Source of the DNA: Profundicola sp964553105
GTDB taxonomy: Bacteria; Bacteroidota; Bacteroidia; Flavobacteriales; Weeksellaceae
Direction of reading: 5' to 3'
Length of the DNA: 49,156 nucleotides
Assembly (NCBI GenBank): GCA_964553105.1
Contig: CAZKJO010000012.1
Coordinates: 1 to 49,156, forward strand
The translations under genes and the position numbers were made by a program. Of the stretch, positions 33,332 through 40,261 are shown piece by piece (the first letter of the stretch is position 1; the number at the start of each line of letters is the position of its first letter). Below the pieces are notes generated by a model, which was given only the letters and a program-made list of their open reading frames with translations, ran no database searches and had not been told where the DNA came from.

Positions 33332-35308
33332 ATGAATAAATTTTTTAAAAACGTATTTATAGCAACTACTGCCCTTTTAACGGTATCTAGTTGTGTGGAT
33401 AACGACGATTTTGATATTCCACCAGTGAATTGTAATGATCGTTGGGAAGCTAATACAGATATTGCAGCTGTTAAAGCATTAAACGATACAAGTACGCCAC
33501 TCCAAATTACAACAGATTCTGTTTTAGAAGGATATGTTGTATCTAGTGACGAAACAGGTAACTTCTTTAAATCGGTAACTATTCAAGATTCTCCAAGCAA
33601 CCCAAGCGCGGGTATGACAATTGAAATGGATGTTACAAATACGTATACTAAATTCCCAGTGGGAAGTAGAGTCTTAGTTGACCTTAATGGTTTATACGTT
33701 GCTAAAGATAGAGGATCTTATAAAGTAGGTTCTACATTTGATACAGATGGTGTTGTAAGAGTTGGTAGAATGGCTGAGGTAGATGCTTTAGCTCACGTTG
33801 CTGCTTCTTGTGATCCAGTTGTCGAAATTACACCTCAAAGTTTTTCTCGCATCCCTGACGCTTTGAACGAATCTAATGTTAATACTTTAATTAGATTAGA
33901 AAACGTTCAGTTCCAATCGGCTGGAAATGGTCAAACTTACTATGATGAAAATAACGCATTCGGTGGTGCAACCAATGTTGTTGTAGAAGATTCAGAAGGT
34001 AATACAATGGTATTAAGAACTGGTTCTTATGCTGATTTCGCTGCTGATGTTTTACCTGATGGTAGTGGTTCTTTAACGGCCGTTTTATCTGCTTACTCAA
34101 ACAGTAACAACGTAACGCCTTCTACATACCAAATGTTTATTAGAGATACATCTGATGTTAACTTCGATCAACCAAGAATGGAAATCGTTAGCGGTATCGG
34201 AGCTATTGGTGGTGGAAATGCATCTTACGAGGCTTGTTATGCAGAGGATTTTACAAGCTTTAATGCTGACCTTGTTAACTTTGCTGATTATATCAACTAT
34301 GCTTATAATGGGGATAGATATTGGACGGTTAAAGACTTTGGAAACAACAAGTACATCCAAATGACTGCATATAACGCAAATGCTGAAATTGAAACTTATT
34401 TCATTATTCCAGTTAACTTTAGTGATGCAGATACTTTCTCATTCAAATCTAAAGATGGTCACAACAATGGTGACCCACTATCTGTTTATTACACGACTTC
34501 ATACCAAATTGGTGATGACGTAAACCCTGCTTCGTTAACAGATATTACATCTGAGTTTACAATCTCTACAGGTAATACAAACGGATACGGTGATACATTC
34601 GTTGCTTCAGGTGATTATGATTTATCAGGTATTACTGGAAACGGAGCGATTATGTTCAAATACTCTAGTGAAGGTGGAGTAACTACTACAATCCAGTTAG
34701 ATGATATTATGGTGGTTAATAACGACGATCCAAACTGTGGAACTGATGATGGAGGAAATGGTGGAGTTGATCCAGAAGAGCCATCAGAAGATGCCGAAGC
34801 ATTATTTGCTGGTTATAATTTCGAAAACTGGGCTGCGTTTACAGGTGGATTAAACAGTTTTGGTCTTAAAGACTATGCAACTCAAAGCGAAGGAACTGGA
34901 ATTGATGGTAGTAATTCTTTACACATCTCTACCGATCCAACAACTACAGATGGAAACGATTATGTATTTACATCTTTAGCAATTGCTGGTCTTCCAACGG
35001 ATTATTCTAAGATTAGCTTCTACATGAAAGGAAGTTCTTCTAAATCAGTTTCGTTAAATGTTTACAAAGCAGATGGATACTACAAGTTTAACTTAGGTGA
35101 TTTAACCTCTAGTACTACAATTGTAGATGCTCCATCTAACCAATATACAGGAACTATTAATACAGGTGGAGAATGGGTATTGGTTACTTTAGATTTATCC
35201 TCAATCTCTGACTTAAACGTTTCTGATACATCTGAAGCTTTATTTGCTTTAAAGATTGGTAAAAATGCAGATTACGACTTACATTTCGATAACTTTACTA
35301 TTGAGTAA
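33332..35308 (+). CDS. DUF5689 surface lipoprotein with OB-fold-like head
   Basis: A 658-aa lipoprotein. The lipobox LLTVSSC places the modified Cys at 21, and the acidic stretch VDNDDFD right behind it fits the surface-export signals described for flavobacterial lipoproteins. Residues about 40-265 (VLEGYVVSSDETGNFFKSVT, PVGSRVLVDLNGLYVAKDRG) resemble the OB-fold-like DUF5689 domain. A second domain at about 290-465 is a beta-sandwich of choice-of-anchor type, a Gly-Asp-Glu-rich linker follows (about 467-487), and the last 170 residues form another beta-sandwich (ALFAGYNFENWAAFTGG to HFDNFTIE). No enzyme motif is visible. It sits where SusD-like proteins normally follow a receptor, so a substrate-capture role is inferred. 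Confidence 0.82.
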   Translation: MNKFFKNVFIATTALLTVSSCVDNDDFDIPPVNCNDRWEANTDIAAVKALNDTSTPLQITTDSVLEGYVVSSDETGNFFKSVTIQDSPSNPSAGMTIEMDVTNTYTKFPVGSRVLVDLNGLYVAKDRGSYKVGSTFDTDGVVRVGRMAEVDALAHVAASCDPVVEITPQSFSRIPDALNESNVNTLIRLENVQFQSAGNGQTYYDENNAFGGATNVVVEDSEGNTMVLRTGSYADFAADVLPDGSGSLTAVLSAYSNSNNVTPSTYQMFIRDTSDVNFDQPRMEIVSGIGAIGGGNASYEACYAEDFTSFNADLVNFADYINYAYNGDRYWTVKDFGNNKYIQMTAYNANAEIETYFIIPVNFSDADTFSFKSKDGHNNGDPLSVYYTTSYQIGDDVNPASLTDITSEFTISTGNTNGYGDTFVASGDYDLSGITGNGAIMFKYSSEGGVTTTIQLDDIMVVNNDDPNCGTDDGGNGGVDPEEPSEDAEALFAGYNFENWAAFTGGLNSFGLKDYATQSEGTGIDGSNSLHISTDPTTTDGNDYVFTSLAIAGLPTDYSKISFYMKGSSSKSVSLNVYKADGYYKFNLGDLTSSTTIVDAPSNQYTGTINTGGEWVLVTLDLSSISDLNVSDTSEALFALKIGKNADYDLHFDNFTIE

Positions 35309-35344
35309 TTGAATCTAAGTTGCAATAAGCACTTATAGATAATA

Positions 35345-35381
35345 GAAAAGAGTGAAAGCTGTATGCTTTCACTCTTTTTTT
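35345..35381 (+). terminator. Intrinsic terminator after the receptor-lipoprotein operon
   Basis: A 15-bp perfect stem (GAAAAGAGTGAAAGC with GCTTTCACTCTTTTT) with a 5-nt loop TGTAT is followed by further T. Strong. Confidence 0.92.
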
Positions 35382-35400
35382 GTGCTCTAAATTCAAGCAT

Positions 35401-35430
35401 AAAAAAAGCGACTAATTCGACTTAGCCGCT
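35401..35430 (-). terminator. Intrinsic terminator after the crotonase operon
   Basis: Minus-strand AGCGGCTAA pairs with TTAGTCGCT (9 bp, one G-T wobble) around GTCGAA, and a run of seven T follows. It lies 26 bases past the first crotonase stop. Confidence 0.82.
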
Positions 35431-35455
35431 CATGAATTTATGGGTTAAACGCAAA

Positions 35456-36223
35456 TTAAAAGTTAGGTTTTCTCTTCTCTAAAAATGCAGTGGTACCTTC
35501 CTTAAAATCTTCAGCGTCGAACAACTCCCCGAAGGCATTAATTTCTGCTTCAAAACCTTTATCAGAATCAGATAAGTTGATAACTTCAATCGCTTTACTA
35601 ATTGCTACTGGTGAATTAAAGGCGATTTTAGAAGCAATTTTCTTAGCTCGAGGCAATAACTCTTCCAAAGTAACCACTTCATTCACTAAACCAATTTGCT
35701 CTGCCTTCTCAGCTTTAAACATTTCAGCTGTCATAATAGCTTGCATCGCTCGTCCTTTACCTATTAATTTTGGTAATCTTTGGGTTCCACCATAACCAGG
35801 AATTAGTCCTAAAGTAACTTCTGGTAAACCTAAAAGAGCATTGTCAGAGGCAATTCTAAAATGACAAGACATTGCCAATTCTAAACCACCACCAAGTGCG
35901 TAGCCATTCACGGCCGCAATAACCGGTTTTTTAAGGTTTTCTATTTTGTTGAATAAAATCGTTTGTCCCACCTGTGCTAATTGCTGCCCTTGTTTGCCAT
36001 CAAAATCCTTGAATTCTTTAATGTCAGCACCGGCTACAAATGCTTTTTCGCCACTTCCTGTTAGTATGATTACTCGAATATCTTTGTTAGTTTCCAATTC
36101 GCCAAAAGCATTGCTCAACTCTTCAATGGTTTCTTTGTTTAATGCGTTTAAAGCTTTTGGACGATTAATAGTAATCAATCCAATTTTATCCTCAGTTGAT
36201 ATTTCTAAATTATTATAAGTCAT
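35456..36223 (-). CDS. Enoyl-CoA hydratase (crotonase family)
   Basis: A 255-aa crotonase-fold enzyme that most likely hydrates short-chain enoyl-CoA. The oxyanion-hole regions are AFVAGADIKEF and GYALGGGLELAMSC, and the two catalytic Glu residues are present: in GGGLELAM and in GLPEVTLGLIPGYGGTQRLP. All features of ECH1/crotonase (PaaF-like) are in place, with a C-terminal trimerisation helix ending EGTTAFLEKRKPNF. It lies 2 nt downstream of a second crotonase-like gene in one operon, and a terminator follows. Confidence 0.94.
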   Translation of the reverse strand: MTYNNLEISTEDKIGLITINRPKALNALNKETIEELSNAFGELETNKDIRVIILTGSGEKAFVAGADIKEFKDFDGKQGQQLAQVGQTILFNKIENLKKPVIAAVNGYALGGGLELAMSCHFRIASDNALLGLPEVTLGLIPGYGGTQRLPKLIGKGRAMQAIMTAEMFKAEKAEQIGLVNEVVTLEELLPRAKKIASKIAFNSPVAISKAIEVINLSDSDKGFEAEINAFGELFDAEDFKEGTTAFLEKRKPNF

Positions 36224-36225
36224 TT

Positions 36226-36984
36226 TTATTTTGATTTAAATTTATTTAAAGTTTCTTTCGTGAAGTCAGATAAAACTAATTTACCGCTCATAGCAGCACG
36301 CTGTGGCATAATTTCATCCCAATTAGCTGCATTTTCCCAAAAGATTGATTTTAAGTTTTGCATAGCCTCTGGACTATATTTAGAAAGTTGCTCGCTAAAT
36401 TCTTGCGTAGCTGCTTTTAGTTCTTCTTCTGTTTTAAAGACTTTGTTATAAAATCCACTGTCTTTACACCATTCAGCTGAAACCCATTCTTTTGGATTTA
36501 AGGTTAATTCAGAAAAAGCATTTACACCGATTTTTCTAGAAATAGCTGGTTCTATCACAAAAGGACCAATCCCAATAGATAATTCGCTCAAACGAATACT
36601 TGCATTGTCCATAGCTAAGGCATAGTCACATGCGGCAACTATTCCAACGCCACCTCCAACAACTTTTCCTTCTACACAACCAATGATAAACTTAGGGCAG
36701 TTTCTCATGGCTAGAATTAAATTGGCAAAACCAGAAAAGAATTTTTTCCCGGTTTCAAAATCTTCAATCACTAATAATTCATCAAAAGAAGCTCCAGCAC
36801 AGAATACTTTTTCACCAGCGCTTTTTAAAACAATTACTTTAGCCTCTTTATTTTGACCTAGTTCATCGATGGTTTTTATTAGTTTTTCTAACTGAAAAGT
36901 AGGGAAAGAATTTCCTTTCGGGTGATAGAATTCTATCGTAGCCACTCCATTTTCAATTTCATAATTTACGTATGCATCACTCAT
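36226..36984 (-). CDS. Crotonase-family protein, methylglutaconyl-CoA hydratase-like
   Basis: A 252-aa crotonase-fold protein. The CoA and oxyanion loop VFCAGASFDELL is intact, but the first catalytic Glu position is occupied by Gly (VVGGGVGIVAACDYALA), while the second Glu is kept in SELSIGIGPFVIEPAISRKIG. This pattern, GGGxGLxAACD followed by S-E-x-x-x-G-x-x-P-x-x-I-x-P, resembles methylglutaconyl-CoA hydratase (leucine degradation) more than standard enoyl-CoA hydratase, so I call it tentatively in that direction. It overlaps the upstream secreted-protein gene by ATGA and is 2 nt from the next crotonase. Confidence 0.72.
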   Translation of the reverse strand: MSDAYVNYEIENGVATIEFYHPKGNSFPTFQLEKLIKTIDELGQNKEAKVIVLKSAGEKVFCAGASFDELLVIEDFETGKKFFSGFANLILAMRNCPKFIIGCVEGKVVGGGVGIVAACDYALAMDNASIRLSELSIGIGPFVIEPAISRKIGVNAFSELTLNPKEWVSAEWCKDSGFYNKVFKTEEELKAATQEFSEQLSKYSPEAMQNLKSIFWENAANWDEIMPQRAAMSGKLVLSDFTKETLNKFKSK

Positions 36985-37556
36985 AAGTTAAAAGCATTTA
37001 ATATTTGTTCATTTAATAATAATCTCAACATTTGTCCGTCTTGCTTGTTGGCATTTAAGAATCTCCAAGTACCCGCCGTTGATTCATCAGAAATTGCTAA
37101 ATTCTGAGAACGGATCATAATGTCAAAAGTCTTGGTTTCTTCGTTATAACTTACATTGGCGTTAGAAAATGCCACTTTCAGAAGGTTTAAAGACTCTTCC
37201 GTATTTAAACTTTCCTCATCCTTAAACTTCAGTCTCATTAAGTTGTTATACTCAATCATTGCATATTTACCTCCATCTATGTTCTTAATATCGGATACTT
37301 GAATATCATAATTAGTTGGTAAAATAGCAATAGAGAAATCTTCATTGTCTAGCATTGAAGTCATTAATTCAACCATTTGCTCTTTGCTCGCAAATTCGAA
37401 AACTTTAGGGTAAGTATAATCCAAGACCACGGCAAAATCCTTATTCACAGAGTTTTCTATGATTTTTTCCATCATCGGTAGGATTTCGGATTTATCTTGT
37501 GCATGTAAACTCAAAGACAAGAAAATCATGCTGATAATGAGGAAGGATTTTTTCAT
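36981..37556 (-). CDS. Secreted protein of unknown function
   Basis: A 191-aa protein with a signal peptide (MKKSFLIISMIFLSLSLHA, cleaved near QDKS). The mature part is mixed helical and strand, with no Cys and no motif I recognise. It has a possible NTF2/SnoaL-like start (MMEKIIENSVNKDFAVVLDY) and ends with LLNEQILNAFNL. It shares an ATGA overlap with the following crotonase-like gene, an odd pairing of a secreted protein with cytosolic enzymes. Its promoter box lies only 5 nt upstream of its ATG. Confidence 0.65.
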   Translation of the reverse strand: MKKSFLIISMIFLSLSLHAQDKSEILPMMEKIIENSVNKDFAVVLDYTYPKVFEFASKEQMVELMTSMLDNEDFSIAILPTNYDIQVSDIKNIDGGKYAMIEYNNLMRLKFKDEESLNTEESLNLLKVAFSNANVSYNEETKTFDIMIRSQNLAISDESTAGTWRFLNANKQDGQMLRLLLNEQILNAFNL

Positions 37557-37561
37557 ATTTC

Positions 37562-37569
37562 CAAAGTTA
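37562..37569 (-). promoter_or_regulatory. Perfect -7 element 5 nt before the ATG (leaderless candidate)
   Basis: Minus-strand TAACTTTG matches TAnnTTTG exactly. With transcription starting about 7 nt after the box, the messenger would begin at or within the start codon. Confidence 0.5.
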
Positions 37570-37624
37570 AGTTTTTAATTATAAATTGAGAAGCTTAATT
37601 TGCACTGATGAATTTAAAAAAGAC

Positions 37625-38389
37625 ATGAAAGTAATATCATATAATGTAAATGGAATTCGCGCAGCGATGAAAAAAGGTTTGATTGAATGGGCAGCTACAG
37701 TAGAGCCAGATATTTTATGTATTCAAGAAACCAAAGCACATAAAGAACAAGTTGATTTAAACGTTTTAGAAAAAGAAGGATATCATCATTATTGGCACTC
37801 AGCAGAAAGAAAAGGTTATAGCGGTGTGGCCATTTTAACCAAAATTGAGCCCAATCACGTAGAATATGGAACTGGTGTTGAGCAGTTAGACGGTGAAGGT
37901 AGAGTTATTAGAGCTGACTTTGACGATTTTTCTGTTATTTCGGTTTACGTTCCATCGGCTAGTAATGTAGCGAGGCTAGGATTTAAAATGGATTTCTGCG
38001 AAGCATTTCTTAAATATATCGCAGAACTTCGAAAAACACATCCTAAATTGGTGATTTGTGGTGATTACAATATTTGTCATCAACCCATTGATATTCACGA
38101 TCCCGTGAGATTAAAAAATACTTCTGGTTTCTTGCCTATGGAGAGAGAGTGGTTAACAAGATATATTGATGAGTGTGGTTTGGTTGATTCGTTTAGAGAA
38201 TTTAACTCAGAGCCTGATCAATACACATGGTGGAGTTATAGAGCAAATGCGCGTAATAATAACAAGGGTTGGAGAATTGATTACCATATGGTGGCGGAGG
38301 ATTTAAAGGATAATTTAGTTCGCTCGGTGCATTTGCCAGAAGCTAAGCACTCAGACCATTGTCCAATAATGCTTGAACTAGCATTTTAA
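37625..38389 (+). CDS. xth: Exodeoxyribonuclease III
   Basis: A 254-aa ExoIII/APE1-type AP endonuclease and 3'-5' exonuclease for base-excision repair. The start at 37625 (MKVISYNVNGIRAAMKKG) gives the usual N terminus; 13 further residues upstream in frame are not family-like. Metal-binding Asn at 7, Glu at about 35 (CIQETKAHK), the GDYNICH motif, WWSYRANAR and SDHCP His-Asp pair are all there. The gene is divergent from the crotonase operon. Confidence 0.96.
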   Translation: MKVISYNVNGIRAAMKKGLIEWAATVEPDILCIQETKAHKEQVDLNVLEKEGYHHYWHSAERKGYSGVAILTKIEPNHVEYGTGVEQLDGEGRVIRADFDDFSVISVYVPSASNVARLGFKMDFCEAFLKYIAELRKTHPKLVICGDYNICHQPIDIHDPVRLKNTSGFLPMEREWLTRYIDECGLVDSFREFNSEPDQYTWWSYRANARNNNKGWRIDYHMVAEDLKDNLVRSVHLPEAKHSDHCPIMLELAF

Positions 38390-38535
38390 AAAAGAGAAAT
38401 ATTTTTAAATATTTAATGATTTAATTTAACTGAAAAATTAGGGAAAATTATTCATTTTAGAATATTTTTCAAATCATATAATAGCTTGATTGAGAGAGTG
38501 ATAATTATTTTAAATTTTAATTTCATTTATTTCCG

Positions 38536-38543
38536 TAATTTTG
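38536..38543 (+). promoter_or_regulatory. Bacteroidota -7 element for ricT-gldH-PBP1A
   Basis: TAATTTTG matches TAnnTTTG exactly, 18 nt before the ricT ATG. The 172-base gap after xth holds nothing else I recognise. Confidence 0.65.
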
Positions 38544-38561
38544 CAACTAAGAAATTAATAT

Positions 38562-39806
38562 ATGGCATGTAGTGGATGCAGTACAGAGAATGGATTGCCA
38601 AAAGGATGTAGGAATAATGGTGCCTGTGCCTCGGGAAGTTGTGAAAAACTTCCAGTTTTTGATTGGCTAGCGAATATGTCGCAACCAGTTGATATACTTA
38701 AATTTCCTTATGTGGAAGTTAAGTTTAAAAACGATAGAAAAGAGTTTTATTATAATATAGATAATCTACCCTTAGTGGTAGGCGATGTAATCGCAGTTGA
38801 GGCTAGTCCAGGTCATGATATAGGAAGAGTTTCCTTGTCTGGTGAATTGGTAAGATCTCAAATGAAACATCGCAAAATTAAACCTAGCGAGGCGCTACCA
38901 AAAATTTACAGAAAGGCAAACCAAAAAGATATAGATGTATGGCAAGCTTGCCGCGAGAAAGAGCATCAAATGATGTTAGATGCAAGAAGAATCGCGCGCG
39001 AGATAGGGCTAGAAATGAAAATATCTGATGTGGAATACCAGGGAGATGGTTCCAAAGCCACTTTCTATTATACATCAGAAACGAGAGTAGACTTTAGACA
39101 ATTAATACGCGAATACGCTTCTGCCTTTAGGTGTAGAATCGAGATGAGGCAAATTGGTTTCAGGCAAGAGGCTTCTAAATTAGGAGGTATTGGTTCTTGT
39201 GGACGAGAGTTATGTTGTTCTACTTGGTTAACAGACTTTAGGTCGGTGAGTACTTCGGCAGCACGATATCAGCAACTTTCGATTAATCCTCAAAAGATTG
39301 CAGGTCAATGTGGTAAGCTAAAATGTTGTTTGAATTATGAATTAGATTCTTATTTAGACGCATTGAAAGACTTTCCAAGAACGGACTTATTGTTAGATAC
39401 AGAAAAGGGAAAGGCCTATTGTGTTAAGATTGATGTTTTTAAGAAAGAAGTATGGTTGGCTTATCAAGACCCGAGATTATCGACTTGGTATAGTTTTAAG
39501 GCGGATAAAGTTCAAAAGTTCTTAGCCGAAAATAAGGCGGGAAAGCCTACCAAATCTTTAGAAGAACTCAACCTTGAATATAACGAAGTTGCAAGTAGTT
39601 ATAATAAAGATATAATTGAAGAAAATTCGCTTCAACGTTTCGAAACGCCTAAGTCTAAGCGCCGTAGAAAAAGAAATAAGAATACTTATTCTAAAACTAA
39701 AAATAAGGCTTCGGATAAAACGAAGACAGATGGCACGACTAATGCTAAAAGAAAACCGAATAAAAAACGTTATAAAAAGACTAAACCCAAGAAAAAAGGT
39801 GATTAA
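38562..39806 (+). CDS. ricT: PSP1/RicT-family regulator with cysteine-rich head and Lys-rich tail
   Basis: A 414-aa PSP1 C-terminal-domain protein of the RicT (YaaT) family. The head has Cys 3, 6, 16, 22 and 27 (ACSGCSTENGLPKGC, CASGSC), and two central Cys groups appear in GIGSCGRELCCSTWL and GQCGKLKCCLNY; B. subtilis RicT carries Fe-S clusters with RicA/RicF and controls RNase Y and biofilm functions. RicA and RicF are not seen here. The PSP1 core is about 60-310. The last 65 residues are almost pure Lys/Arg/Asn/Thr. The tail overlaps the start of gldH by 8 nt. In flavobacteria ricT is found directly before gldH. Confidence 0.9.
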   Translation: MACSGCSTENGLPKGCRNNGACASGSCEKLPVFDWLANMSQPVDILKFPYVEVKFKNDRKEFYYNIDNLPLVVGDVIAVEASPGHDIGRVSLSGELVRSQMKHRKIKPSEALPKIYRKANQKDIDVWQACREKEHQMMLDARRIAREIGLEMKISDVEYQGDGSKATFYYTSETRVDFRQLIREYASAFRCRIEMRQIGFRQEASKLGGIGSCGRELCCSTWLTDFRSVSTSAARYQQLSINPQKIAGQCGKLKCCLNYELDSYLDALKDFPRTDLLLDTEKGKAYCVKIDVFKKEVWLAYQDPRLSTWYSFKADKVQKFLAENKAGKPTKSLEELNLEYNEVASSYNKDIIEENSLQRFETPKSKRRRKRNKNTYSKTKNKASDKTKTDGTTNAKRKPNKKRYKKTKPKKKGD

Positions 39807-40260
39807 ATCAAGCTATCTAATAATTCTAGGAATATTTTTTTTAGCCGCTTGTCAGCAAAATAATTTTTATTTTGAAGAAGTGGCTAAGGTTGATTCTAGT
39901 TGGAAATCTACGGATACTAAAAAGTTTACGGTTCCCGTTAAAAATCCTGATCAAGAATTTACCATGTATTTCATTTTAAGAAATAATAGTGAATATGAAT
40001 ATAGTAATATCTACCTTTTTACTGAACTCAAATCCCCAAAAGGAGAAAGAGTTGTAGATACCCTAGAATATCAATTAGCTTATCCTACGGGTGAGTGGAT
40101 GGGATTTGGAATGGGTGATATTAAGCAAAATACACTTGTTTATAAGGAAAAGATAGCGCTGAAGGATACAGGTGTTTATGAAATAAATGTTGCTCAAGCT
40201 ATGCGCGAAAATGACCTTATTGGAATAGAAGATATCAGTTTAATGATTGAAAAAAACTAA
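39799..40260 (+). CDS. gldH: Gliding motility lipoprotein GldH
   Basis: A 153-aa lipoprotein. Starting with a GTG at 39799 gives a lipoprotein signal (IKSSYLIILGIFFLAAC) with the modified Cys at 18; no ATG gives a plausible start, as the only ones (39616 and following) lie inside ricT and would add a basic head. The mature region (FTMYFILRNNSEYEYSNIYL, YQLAYPTGEWMGFGMGDIK, ENDLIGIEDISLMIEK) fits GldH, which is required for gliding in Flavobacterium johnsoniae. It lies between ricT and PBP1A, as in other flavobacteria. Confidence 0.85.
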   Translation: MIKSSYLIILGIFFLAACQQNNFYFEEVAKVDSSWKSTDTKKFTVPVKNPDQEFTMYFILRNNSEYEYSNIYLFTELKSPKGERVVDTLEYQLAYPTGEWMGFGMGDIKQNTLVYKEKIALKDTGVYEINVAQAMRENDLIGIEDISLMIEKN

Positions 40261-40261
40261 G

